Shown here: positions 1 to 6,114 of the stretch, piece after piece
Layout: each line of letters begins with the position of its first letter
How positions within the stretch are numbered: position 1 is the stretch's first letter
NCBI GenBank assembly: GCA_025934595.1
Contig: JAICXU010000205.1
Location: 1-6,336 of the forward strand
Reading direction: 5' to 3'
Length of the DNA: 6,336 bases
DNA from: Polyangiaceae bacterium
Lineage (GTDB): Bacteria > Myxococcota_A > Polyangia > Polyangiales > Polyangiaceae
The notes under the pieces: generated by a model
What the model saw: only the letters and a program-made list of their open reading frames with translations
What the model was told of the DNA's origin: nothing
Database searches by the model: none
Translations under genes and position numbers: made by a program

Positions 1-297
1 GATTCCTCGAATGCGTGCTACCGGCCCGTCGCCGAGATCGATGGCATCTGTCGCCAGCCCGTCAGCGCCACGCGAACGAAGGGGCTCGAAGACGTGTGCG
101 CGGTGAAGAGCGGCGTCCTCTATCGCGTCCTCGTGTCGACTGACGAGCTCTTGAGCGGTGAGGGCTGGACATTTGGGCCGCGCGCGGCGCCGGACGTCGT
201 GCATCAGCCGAGCACGCTCAGCGCCGCGGATGAAAGCCGATGCGCGAGCGCACCGAGCGTCGACACCGCGAGCACGTGTCACGACGACGCCGGTTGA
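1..297 (+). CDS. C-terminal part of a Cys-containing hypothetical protein, probably exported (5' partial)
   Basis: The reading frame is open from the first base of the window and ends at TGA 295-297, giving 98 visible residues. A GTG at 94 is only an internal codon, because the open frame and GC-rich third positions continue upstream of it. Cysteines fall at visible residues 6, 17, 33, 81 and 93, which suggests disulfides and therefore export. The first three sit in a C-x10-C-x15-C arrangement, followed by a hydrophobic stretch (GVLYRVLV, residues 38-45) and a GEGWTFGP segment. I do not recognise the family. Cys-rich secreted proteins and lipoproteins of unknown function are common in Myxococcota, which is the basis for the guess. 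The signal peptide, if there is one, lies outside the window. The frame itself is fairly secure; the function is unknown. Confidence 0.6.
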   Translation, partial: DSSNACYRPVAEIDGICRQPVSATRTKGLEDVCAVKSGVLYRVLVSTDELLSGEGWTFGPRAAPDVVHQPSTLSAADESRCASAPSVDTASTCHDDAG

Positions 298-407
298 ACG
301 CGAACCTCGTAAGACCTCGAACGGCGCATGCGTCAGCAAGGCGAGCTCGGTCTCGATCACCTTGCGTCGATCGTCGCGGCGTAGAAAGCTCACGGCTCGA
401 CGTAGAC
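298..407. other. Intergenic gap upstream of the hemerythrin gene
   Basis: These 110 bases separate two same-strand genes. No convincing terminator hairpin is visible. A TTGCGT at 362-367 and a TAGAAA at 382-387 resemble -35 and -10 boxes, but the 14-base spacer is too short for a standard sigma-70 promoter. No strong Shine-Dalgarno sequence precedes the ATG at 408. Arg-rich frames run through this stretch in other phases but have no recognisable content. Confidence 0.4.
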
Positions 408-854
408 ATGGGACCCATCGAACGATTCATGAGCGAAGACCACGCTCGTCTCGACGCGCTCTTGCATGCGTCCGTCGTCGGCGGCGGCATCGACGCGGCG
501 ACGTACGAGCGATTTCGCGCCGGCCTGCTCCGCCACATCGGCATGGAGGAGAAAATCTTGCTGCCCTTCGCGAAAGAGAAACGCGGCGGCGAGCCTCTCC
601 CCATCGCGCGGGCGCTTCGGACGGATCACGGATCGATCGCGAAGCTGCTCGTGCCCACGCCGACGCCCGCGTTGTGCGAGACGCTCCGCGCCGAGCTCGC
701 TCGTCACAATGCTCTCGAGGAAGGTGACCAAGGTCTCTACGCGACGTGCGACGCGCTCGCGAACGGCGGGAGCGAGGACGTCGTGAACGCGCTTCGTGCC
801 GCGCCGGTCGTACCTACCGCGAAACATTACGACGGTCCGCTCTTGAAGCGCTGA
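408..854 (+). CDS. Hemerythrin HHE cation-binding domain protein
   Basis: This is a 148-residue soluble protein predicted to fold as a four-helix bundle with a non-haem di-iron centre. The family ligand pattern is complete: His12 (E-D-H), His43-x3-Glu47 (H-I-G-M-E), His74 (T-D-H) and His100-x3-Glu104 (H-N-A-L-E). This is the duplicated H...HxxxE arrangement of the HHE family. Such proteins bind O2 or NO, store iron or sense redox state; which applies here cannot be read from the sequence. There is no extra domain, signal peptide or membrane segment, so it should be cytoplasmic. The open frame continues further upstream, but that part is Arg-rich and atypical. I chose ATG 408 because homologues commonly begin with a short M-x-P-I-E/D-R segment just before the first helix. 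ATG 429 is the alternative, and neither has a strong ribosome binding site. The gene is convergent with the dab operon, so co-transcription is excluded. Confidence 0.85.
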   Translation: MGPIERFMSEDHARLDALLHASVVGGGIDAATYERFRAGLLRHIGMEEKILLPFAKEKRGGEPLPIARALRTDHGSIAKLLVPTPTPALCETLRAELARHNALEEGDQGLYATCDALANGGSEDVVNALRAAPVVPTAKHYDGPLLKR

Positions 855-913
855 GACCTCCGAAATATCGAGAACGCTTCGTGGATCGAGGACCCTCGAA
901 CGCTCCGCGGCTT

Positions 914-937
914 TCGGCTAGCGCCGATCACGTTTTA
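914..937 (+). terminator. Weak candidate terminator after the hemerythrin gene
   Basis: A 5-base-pair stem (TCGGC at 914-918, GCCGA at 923-927) encloses a TAGC loop and is followed after six bases by a short T-run (934-937). It lies in the 88-base gap (855-942) between the convergent hemerythrin and DUF167 genes, where termination is expected on both strands. The stem is short and the T-run poor, so this is only a weak candidate. No comparable signal is seen for the minus-strand operon. Confidence 0.2.
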
Positions 938-942
938 CCTCT

Positions 943-1260
943 TCAGCGAGCGCGCGCCAAACGTTCGCGTACCTCGTTCGCAGGCAGCCCCGTCACGGCG
1001 ACGCCTTTGTTCCGGGAGCTCTGTCCACGAACGATCCGAATGCTGCTCTTCGGAACGCGCAACGCCTCCGCGAGGACGGCAATGAGCTCGGCGTTTGCCG
1101 CACCGTCGGCTGGCGGCGCTGCGATGGAGACCTCCAGGGCGGCGCGTTCCTCATTCACGCCGAGGATCGTCGATCGCTTCGCTCGCGGCTTCGCACGAAC
1201 GTCGAAGCGGACTTCGCCGTCCTTTTCGAGGAGCGTCAATGCGTTCTTCTCGGGGCTCAT
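943..1260 (-). CDS. DUF167 / UPF0235 (YggU-family) protein
   Basis: This is a 105-residue protein, about the usual length for the DUF167/YggU family of small soluble alpha/beta proteins of unknown function. Family signatures are visible: VRAKPRAKRS at residues 21-30, the conserved APPADGAANAELI at 48-60, and the SSIRIVRGQSSRNK segment at 72-85, matching the usual hydrophobic-G-x-x-S-R-x-K ending. The start is ATG 1260, whose last two bases belong to the TGA of the upstream dabB gene (ATGA overlap), so translation is probably coupled. The same frame remains open far upstream, but there it runs inside dabB and is a shadow. As the third gene of the dab operon it should be expressed with the transporter. 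Nothing in the sequence shows whether it takes part in carbon uptake or simply shares the transcript. Family assignment is confident; function is unknown. Confidence 0.88.
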   Translation of the reverse strand: MSPEKNALTLLEKDGEVRFDVRAKPRAKRSTILGVNEERAALEVSIAAPPADGAANAELIAVLAEALRVPKSSIRIVRGQSSRNKGVAVTGLPANEVRERLARAR

Positions 1261-3092
1261 GTTTCCGCGGTGCGACACTCCTCGAGCGATCCTTCGATGA
1301 GCCGCCCGACTTGCGCTCCACGGCGGCTCGGTTCTTCGGGGCGGTGCTCGCCGAGGAACGTGAACGCGAAGTTTCTCACGGCGAGATATCCGTTGAGCGC
1401 AAGGACTCCGGTGATGAGCACGGACGCCGCCATGCTCACGCGGAGCGTATCGTGCAGCAGCAAGTCTTCTCCGAGAAACGTGGGGAGCAGGGGAAATCCG
1501 GCGATGCCGAGCGCCGATACGAGCGTGAGCGCGGTCGCGAGAGGATGGACCTCGGAGAACCCGGCGAAGCGAGCGATCGACCGGCCGCCGGGAACGACCA
1601 TCGACGTGCCGGCGATCCCCAGCGCGCAAAGCATCGCGACGGCGGCGGCGTAAACGGCGCCGGCAAACGTGTCGTGCGCGGGTGAGATCACGAACACCGC
1701 TGCCGCGATGGCGATGCTCGAAGCAGATACCCACGCCATCGCGTGCACGGGCTTGCGCCACGATCCCAGCCCCGTACCCGAGCAGAGCAGCGCCTGCGCG
1801 ATGAATCCCCAGCCCACGACCAGCGCCCATCGATGGGACGTGCGCGGCGCGAGGGCGAGCGCGATCGTCGTTCCGAGGACACCCATGGCGAGAAGCGCCG
1901 TGCGCCACGGCAGGACGAGACGTCCGAGGCGGCGGAGCGGGCTCCAGATCGCGAGCTTGACGGTGTCTTTGAGGTATCCCTCCGAGAGCGCGAACACATA
2001 GAGGGGAGAGATCCATGAGCGCACGAGGCGCGCGTAGCGTGGATGCCCGATGCGTTGCGCCGAGCCGGCGGAGGCTTGACGTCGAAGCAAGTAGGCCACC
2101 GCCGACGGCGAGACCAAGAGTTGATAGCAGCGGAGAAGCGCATTGCAGACCATGTGCGCGAGCGCCACGGCGCGCAGCCCGAGCGCGAGCTCGACGAAGA
2201 TGATGCCGACTTGCGTGACCGACGCGTAACCGACTTGACCTTTGATCGTCGGTTGCACGCGAGCGAACATCGAACAGAGCGTCGCGGTGACGAGGCCGAC
2301 AGCGGCCATGCAAATGCGCACGAGCGTCACGTCATCCCAAAGATGAGCGGTGCGAAGCAGGAGGTAGGCGCCGGCGTGAACGGAGAGCGCACCGTAAAAA
2401 AGCGCGCTCGACGGCGTAGGTCCCTCCATCGCGCGCGGCACCCAAAAGCTGAATGGGAATTGCGCGGACTTGCCGATCGCGGCGAGGAGGAGAAGGAGCC
2501 CGAGGGCCCGATGGTTGCTCGTCTCTGCGAGGCCCGCGGCGAGCAGCATGCCCATGTCTGCGACGCGATAGACCGAATAGGTCTTCAGCGCATTGCGTAC
2601 CGGCGAGTGTCGCTCCCAGTAGAACGCAATGAGGAGGAAGGACGAAAATCCCACCATCTCCCAACCGGCAAACATGAGATCCAAGTTGGCGGCAAGTGTG
2701 AGGACACACATCGCGCCTTGGAACATGAGGACGGTGGCGAAGAACCGGCGAAACCCGGGCTCGCGATGCAGATAGAAGCGGCTGAAACGGAGCACCATGC
2801 CCGTCGTGAATTGGACGAGGATGAGGAAGATCACCGAATCGTCGTCGAGACCCAGCTGGAACGTGAAGCGGTAGCCGGCATGCTCGAAGAGCACGTGCGG
2901 AGCCGTGAGCAGCGGCCGCGCGCCGTGCGCGAGCCAGATCACGACCGAGGCGAGCGACGTGAAAGCGGACATGGCTCCGGCGCTCTCGGCGACGTACGCG
3001 ACGGCACGCTCGCTCGTGATGAGACGCAAGGAGAGCGCGAGCGCGAGGACGAGCGGCCCGAGGATGCTGAGAAGGAGAAGCGGCTCGATCAA
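1257..3092 (-). CDS. dabB: DabB: proton/cation-conducting membrane subunit of the DabAB inorganic carbon transporter (NuoL-like)
   Basis: This is a 611-residue polytopic membrane protein of the NuoL/Mrp antiporter superfamily. In DabAB systems DabB is the membrane partner thought to couple cation flow to CO2 hydration by DabA. Family hallmarks are Glu145 in FAGWEMVGFSSFLLIAF (142-157), Lys208 in GKSAQFPF (207-214), Glu223 in AMEGPTPSSAL (221-231), His239 in the following helix, Lys284 in the IKGQVGYASVTQVG stretch, and a GFPLLPTFLGED motif at 532-543. The N-terminus (3-20) is hydrophobic and many further membrane helices follow. A charged tail of about 30 residues (from 582) ends the protein. 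The specific call over a complex I subunit rests on dabA lying immediately upstream and the absence of other nuo or mrp genes. The start is a TTG (3092-3090) overlapping the dabA TGA by four bases, preceded by AGGCGG. No in-frame ATG lies close by, and starting at Met41 would delete the first helix. The stop overlaps the DUF167 start. Confidence 0.92.
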   Translation of the reverse strand: MIEPLLLLSILGPLVLALALSLRLITSERAVAYVAESAGAMSAFTSLASVVIWLAHGARPLLTAPHVLFEHAGYRFTFQLGLDDDSVIFLILVQFTTGMVLRFSRFYLHREPGFRRFFATVLMFQGAMCVLTLAANLDLMFAGWEMVGFSSFLLIAFYWERHSPVRNALKTYSVYRVADMGMLLAAGLAETSNHRALGLLLLLAAIGKSAQFPFSFWVPRAMEGPTPSSALFYGALSVHAGAYLLLRTAHLWDDVTLVRICMAAVGLVTATLCSMFARVQPTIKGQVGYASVTQVGIIFVELALGLRAVALAHMVCNALLRCYQLLVSPSAVAYLLRRQASAGSAQRIGHPRYARLVRSWISPLYVFALSEGYLKDTVKLAIWSPLRRLGRLVLPWRTALLAMGVLGTTIALALAPRTSHRWALVVGWGFIAQALLCSGTGLGSWRKPVHAMAWVSASSIAIAAAVFVISPAHDTFAGAVYAAAVAMLCALGIAGTSMVVPGGRSIARFAGFSEVHPLATALTLVSALGIAGFPLLPTFLGEDLLLHDTLRVSMAASVLITGVLALNGYLAVRNFAFTFLGEHRPEEPSRRGAQVGRLIEGSLEECRTAET

Positions 3093-5698
3093 GGCCGCCT
3101 GCTTTCACGCGCGACCTCGACGCGGCCGACGACACCCATCGGCAGGTTCTCGCGACCTTGTCTCGCCGCATCGAGTGACGTCGGCCAGGCCCACGTCGGA
3201 GGCGCGAGCCCGTGCACGCGCACCATCTCACCGCGCTCGTAAAGCCAGACTTCGCCGTCCGCCGGATCCACGCACGCGTAGCGCACCCAGTCGTTTTCGA
3301 CGAGCTCGAATACGGACGGATTGCGCTTCGCGGCGAGCAGCGCGACGTCGGGAGCCTGCTCCACGACGACGAGGAGGCGGATCGGATCGTGAATCTCGGT
3401 CATCTGCGTCGGGAGCCCGGTCAGGAGATCGCCTTCGATGCCGTTGCACACACCGAGCAGCCCGTTGATGTTGTGCGGGAGCTTCGTGCCCGCACCATAG
3501 ATGCGTGGGTCGATCCGTGAGAAATAGTATTCGAGGTTGATCCCCGCACAGACGGGGATTACGGCCGCGAGGACGCTCGTGAGGATCTCACCGTGAGGAT
3601 CTCGGCCGGGCTCGTACGAGCTCAAAAACGTGCGCCGGTCCAAGAAGAGGCTCGCGGTCAGCGCGCGCCGGCCGACCACGCACGACGCGTTCGTGGCGTG
3701 GTTGTATTCCGGCCGCGGCTCGAAGAGCGAGACGGATCGAAGCCGCACGTGCTCGAGCGCGCGCTCGGGCGAGATACGCTCCGGCACCGAATCGAAGCGC
3801 CGGCATCTCTCCGCCGCGTTGAGCGCGCTCACCTTCTCGAACGAACGTTGGAGATTCGCGAGCGCACCCTTGAAGCGATCGGGCATGCGTTCGAGATCGA
3901 AGTACGTCGCTTCGTCGCGCGTCGTGTCGTAGACGGCGCCGACGAACCACGTATCGTCCGGTATCGCGAGGCCCTTCTCTCGCAAAGCGGCGCGCACCTC
4001 GGGACGGTTGGCCGCTTTCGCGAAGGCGCGCGCGTTGGGAGCGCCGACGCGGCCCGAGCACGCACCGCAATTGTACGCGGCGAAATAAGGGTTGTTGACG
4101 CTGCTCGCGCCGTGACCGAAGAGCACGACGAGCTCGGGCCAATCGCGATCGGCGCCCGTCGATCGCAAGACGGCGGCCACGCGATCGGCGAGCTCCTCGG
4201 GCGAGTAGCCGAGCAAGAGCCCTTCGGGCGATCGAGCGTCGCCGTCGCGAAGAAGCTTGAAGCGAGCGTGGCTGTTCACGGTGCTGAGCGGCGGCACCGT
4301 CACGGGAGCGAGCGACGGTCGAAGGACACTGGCAGCGAGACGCAGAGCGGCGCCGAGCCCGAGGGCATACGAGAGGACCCATCCTCGAAGGAACGTGTTG
4401 GAGTGCGCTTCGAGCGAGAGCGCGCGTCGCCACCACGGCGTCCCATTTTCGTTTTGCTCCGCGTCGCGTGGCCCTTCGAATCGTTCGACGATGAGGTGCT
4501 GCGGCGTGATGGGCGCGGGGCAATGCTTGCCCGCGATGGCGTCATCGACACCGCGGTAGAAGAAATCGAGACCGAAGAAGCCCGCGGTCGCGAACGTCGC
4601 AATGTTGGGATCGAGCTCCTCGACATAACGCCGCAAGGAGGCCGATCGATCGTCGATGCAGAAGAACGCCCAAGCCGTCGACTTCGGTCGCGCGACGTGC
4701 GGGCGCGCCGCGTTCGCCTGCAACGCTCCTAGAAGCGGCTCGTAGTAGCTCCACTCGAGCGCATCTTGCCAGACCGACAGCAGCGCTTCTTCCTCCGTCC
4801 GTACGGGCCGGGCGGCAGGATCCGAATCGAGGCTCGGTGACAGCCCGAACGTGTCGAGCGGCGCGAGGCGCGTACCGACCTCGCGTTCCAAGCACCCGAG
4901 CTCCGCGACCAACGTGACGGCGACGCAATCGAGGAGCGTGATTTTGCGTGGCGCGAGGAGCAGCCCCGGAGTCCGCTCGCATTCCGCGGCGAGGCCGAGC
5001 CAACCCGGTTGAGCGAGGATGGTCTCGAGCAAATACGCTTCGTACCAATCTTCGCGACCCACCGTCTTGGCGAGCGCCGCGAGCAGCGCATCCCGCGCCG
5101 GCAGACGGAGGAGGGCACGCGCGCTCGACGTATCGAAAGGCAAGAGCGGGAGCGGGCTGCTCGCGGCGAGCGACGCGACGCAATCGAAGAGCCCTTTGCT
5201 ATCGGCATCCGGCATGTGCCACGTCGACAAACCTTGATCGAGGTAGCCACCATAGAGTCGGAACAAATGCGGGTGCGAGCGCCTCTGCAACGCCACGCCA
5301 CCGAGCCGGTCGGTCCACATGGCTCGCAGCCCGTGGCCGAGCCGCCCGGGAAACTTCGGATCGACGAGGCTCCCCGAAAGAAGCACGGCACGCGCGCTCG
5401 CGCGCTGATCGTCGTTCGCAAAAGTGGACGCCAAGGCGCGATCGAGCGCCGAGTCCGAGATGCGCCCGGCTCGATACGCATCCAGAAAAAAAGCCGGTGG
5501 CATCGCCACGCGCGCGCCATAGAGACGCGCGGCGGCGCTCGTCGCCTCGTGGAACTTCATGCCCTCGAAGGCGTGCAGCGTGTTGTGGTGAACGAAATCC
5601 TTGATCGGACCTTGCGTCGGCAGCCAATGCGCCGCTCGCTGGAGAGCCGCATCGAGATCGAAGCTCGGGCCGCCGTCAGGTCGGGGCAAAGAGAGCAT
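3089..5698 (-). CDS. dabA: DabA: zinc-dependent, beta-carbonic-anhydrase-like subunit of the DabAB inorganic carbon transporter (DUF2309/UPF0753)
   Basis: This is an 869-residue protein of the DUF2309/UPF0753 family, the cytoplasmic partner of DabB. Known DabA proteins hold zinc in a beta-carbonic-anhydrase-like site and are proposed to hydrate CO2 to bicarbonate vectorially, driven by the cation gradient. All four expected site residues are visible: Cys347 and Asp349 (WAFFCIDDRSASLRR, 343-357), His529 (LFGHG) and Cys544 (AAYNCGACSGR). The C-x-D motif and the 15-residue His-to-Cys spacing match the characterised enzyme. The family N-terminal motif IKDFVHHNTLHAFEGMKFHEA spans 32-52, and the conserved AGINLEYYFSRID...LPHNINGLLGV region spans 718-750. 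Length is normal for the family. ATG 5698 is chosen because homology begins just after it. The frame stays open to 6103, but that stretch is Arg-rich and overlaps the RHH gene antisense. The Shine-Dalgarno is weak: AGG lies close to the ATG, while a better AGGAG is 22 bases away. It is the first gene of dabA-dabB-DUF167. Confidence 0.95.
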   Translation of the reverse strand: MLSLPRPDGGPSFDLDAALQRAAHWLPTQGPIKDFVHHNTLHAFEGMKFHEATSAAARLYGARVAMPPAFFLDAYRAGRISDSALDRALASTFANDDQRASARAVLLSGSLVDPKFPGRLGHGLRAMWTDRLGGVALQRRSHPHLFRLYGGYLDQGLSTWHMPDADSKGLFDCVASLAASSPLPLLPFDTSSARALLRLPARDALLAALAKTVGREDWYEAYLLETILAQPGWLGLAAECERTPGLLLAPRKITLLDCVAVTLVAELGCLEREVGTRLAPLDTFGLSPSLDSDPAARPVRTEEEALLSVWQDALEWSYYEPLLGALQANAARPHVARPKSTAWAFFCIDDRSASLRRYVEELDPNIATFATAGFFGLDFFYRGVDDAIAGKHCPAPITPQHLIVERFEGPRDAEQNENGTPWWRRALSLEAHSNTFLRGWVLSYALGLGAALRLAASVLRPSLAPVTVPPLSTVNSHARFKLLRDGDARSPEGLLLGYSPEELADRVAAVLRSTGADRDWPELVVLFGHGASSVNNPYFAAYNCGACSGRVGAPNARAFAKAANRPEVRAALREKGLAIPDDTWFVGAVYDTTRDEATYFDLERMPDRFKGALANLQRSFEKVSALNAAERCRRFDSVPERISPERALEHVRLRSVSLFEPRPEYNHATNASCVVGRRALTASLFLDRRTFLSSYEPGRDPHGEILTSVLAAVIPVCAGINLEYYFSRIDPRIYGAGTKLPHNINGLLGVCNGIEGDLLTGLPTQMTEIHDPIRLLVVVEQAPDVALLAAKRNPSVFELVENDWVRYACVDPADGEVWLYERGEMVRVHGLAPPTWAWPTSLDAARQGRENLPMGVVGRVEVARESRRP

Positions 5699-5761
5699 GA
5701 CGGCCTGAACAGTAGAGCTTCTCCTGGTCCATCGCCAACCTTGACCGAAGCCGTCGCTGTG

Positions 5762-5818
5762 CCGTTTTTGCCGCCTCCGCCGCCGTTTGTGGCGAACAGC
5801 TACAGACGGCGAAAATGG
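5762..5818. repeat. Cluster of three related 14-base motifs (possible operator sites)
   Basis: CCGTTTTTGCCGCC lies at 5762-5775 (+), a looser copy CCGTTTGTGGCGAA at 5783-5796 (+), and CCATTTTCGCCGTC at 5805-5818 (-). The first two start 21 bases apart, close to two turns of DNA, which puts them on the same helix face. A fourth copy, CCATTTTGGCGGCT, lies at 5882-5895 (-) and covers the RHH start codon. The first and third copies match at 11 of 14 positions. The inverted and direct arrangement would suit an RHH-type repressor, but binding is inferred, and G/C-rich surroundings make partial matches easy. Confidence 0.35.
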
Positions 5819-5871
5819 AATAGGCTGTTTTTCCCGCATTTCGTCGGGCACGGCTGCTGCTAGCTGCTCCC

Positions 5872-5891
5872 AGCCGCCGAAAGCCGCCAAA
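5872..5891 (+). repeat. Tandem 10-base repeat just before the RHH start codon
   Basis: AGCCGCCGAA (5872-5881) is followed directly by AGCCGCCAAA (5882-5891), a tandem pair with one mismatch that ends at the ATG of the RHH gene. A related CCACCAAAA follows at 5900-5908 inside the gene. The spacing is about one helical turn. It occupies the place where a ribosome binding site would be expected, and no good Shine-Dalgarno is present there. It could be part of an autoregulatory site. Confidence 0.4.
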
Positions 5892-6113
5892 ATGGAAAAC
5901 CACCAAAAGCCTTTCTCGCTCCGCCTCTCCCCTGATCTCGTGGCGCGCGTCGACGAATGCGCCGAACGCTTGCGCGCTTCAGGTCTCGCGGTTTCACGCA
6001 CCGACGTCGCACGAATGTTGATCGCTCGCGCGCTCGACGTGTTGGGATGCGATCCTCTCACACTGTTATCGACCGCACCGGTCGCCGAAACGCGTAGCGA
6101 CACGGAGAGCTGA
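5892..6113 (+). CDS. Ribbon-helix-helix (CopG/Arc-type) DNA-binding protein
   Basis: This 73-residue protein has the RHH pattern: a short beta-strand with alternating residues (KPFSLRL, 6-12), helix A (PDLVARVDECAERLRAS, 14-30), a G-L-A-V turn, and helix B starting at the typical S-R-T-D-V (35-39) and running to about 51. The remaining 20 or so residues are polar and probably disordered. RHH proteins dimerise and insert the paired strand into the DNA major groove. They act as transcriptional regulators, often autoregulatory, or as antitoxins. No toxin-like partner is seen. ATG 5892 fits the expected start just before the strand. The frame opens from a TTG at 5787, but that stretch does not resemble the family and contains the repeats. 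No good Shine-Dalgarno precedes ATG 5892. The gene ends one base before the kinase start, so the two form an operon, and it diverges from dabA. Regulating the dab operon is plausible but unproven. Confidence 0.82.
   Translation: MENHQKPFSLRLSPDLVARVDECAERLRASGLAVSRTDVARMLIARALDVLGCDPLTLLSTAPVAETRSDTES
6104..6109 (+). promoter_or_regulatory. Ribosome binding site of the HAMP protein gene
   Basis: GGAGAG lies five bases before the ATG at 6115 and within the last codons of the RHH gene. It is the clearest Shine-Dalgarno in the window and supports both the chosen start and tight coupling to the upstream gene. Confidence 0.65.
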
Positions 6114-6114
6114 T

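Larger units (their letters stand above)
5699..5891. promoter_or_regulatory. Divergent intergenic region between dabA and the RHH gene
   Basis: These 193 bases must carry the promoters for the leftward dab operon and probably for the rightward RHH-kinase pair. No clear sigma-70 promoter stands out. TTGACC at 5741-5746 is a fair -35 for the rightward direction, but 17-18 bases downstream there is only a T-run (5765-5769). The region is richer in short A/T runs than its surroundings and contains several related copies of a CCRTTTT-type motif, described separately. This makes it the best place to look for operators. Confidence 0.55.

Noticed and set aside
158..727. 189-residue Arg-rich plus-strand frame
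   Set aside because: It overlaps the hemerythrin gene in another phase and has no domain. The hemerythrin frame contains the full metal-ligand pattern.
886..899. TCGAGG-AC-CCTCGA inverted repeat between the convergent genes
   Set aside because: The loop is only two bases and no T-run follows on either strand, so it is not a convincing terminator. It may be a chance palindrome.
1261..2313. Long upstream extension of the DUF167 frame
   Set aside because: It is a second minus-strand frame inside dabB with Arg/His-rich, low-quality sequence. The DUF167 homology starts at ATG 1260.
1257..3092. Possibility that this gene is complex I NuoL or an Mrp antiporter subunit
   Set aside because: It directly follows and overlaps dabA, and no other nuo or mrp genes are present. 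The DabB assignment explains the context better.
2043..3242. 399-residue plus-strand frame opposite dabB
   Set aside because: It is highly charged (Arg/Glu/His), with no recognisable domain, and is exactly antisense to clear membrane-protein coding sequence. It is a composition artefact.
3593..4732. 379-residue plus-strand frame opposite dabA
   Set aside because: It is an Arg/Glu-rich shadow of the conserved dabA frame with no domain of its own.
5787..5891. Earlier TTG start for the RHH protein
   Set aside because: The added 35 residues do not resemble the family, and the RHH strand is expected within the first ten residues, as it is from ATG 5892.
5699..6103. 135-residue N-terminal extension of the dabA reading frame
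   Set aside because: It is Arg-rich, unlike DUF2309 N-termini, overlaps the RHH gene antisense and contains the repeats. Family similarity begins right after ATG 5698.
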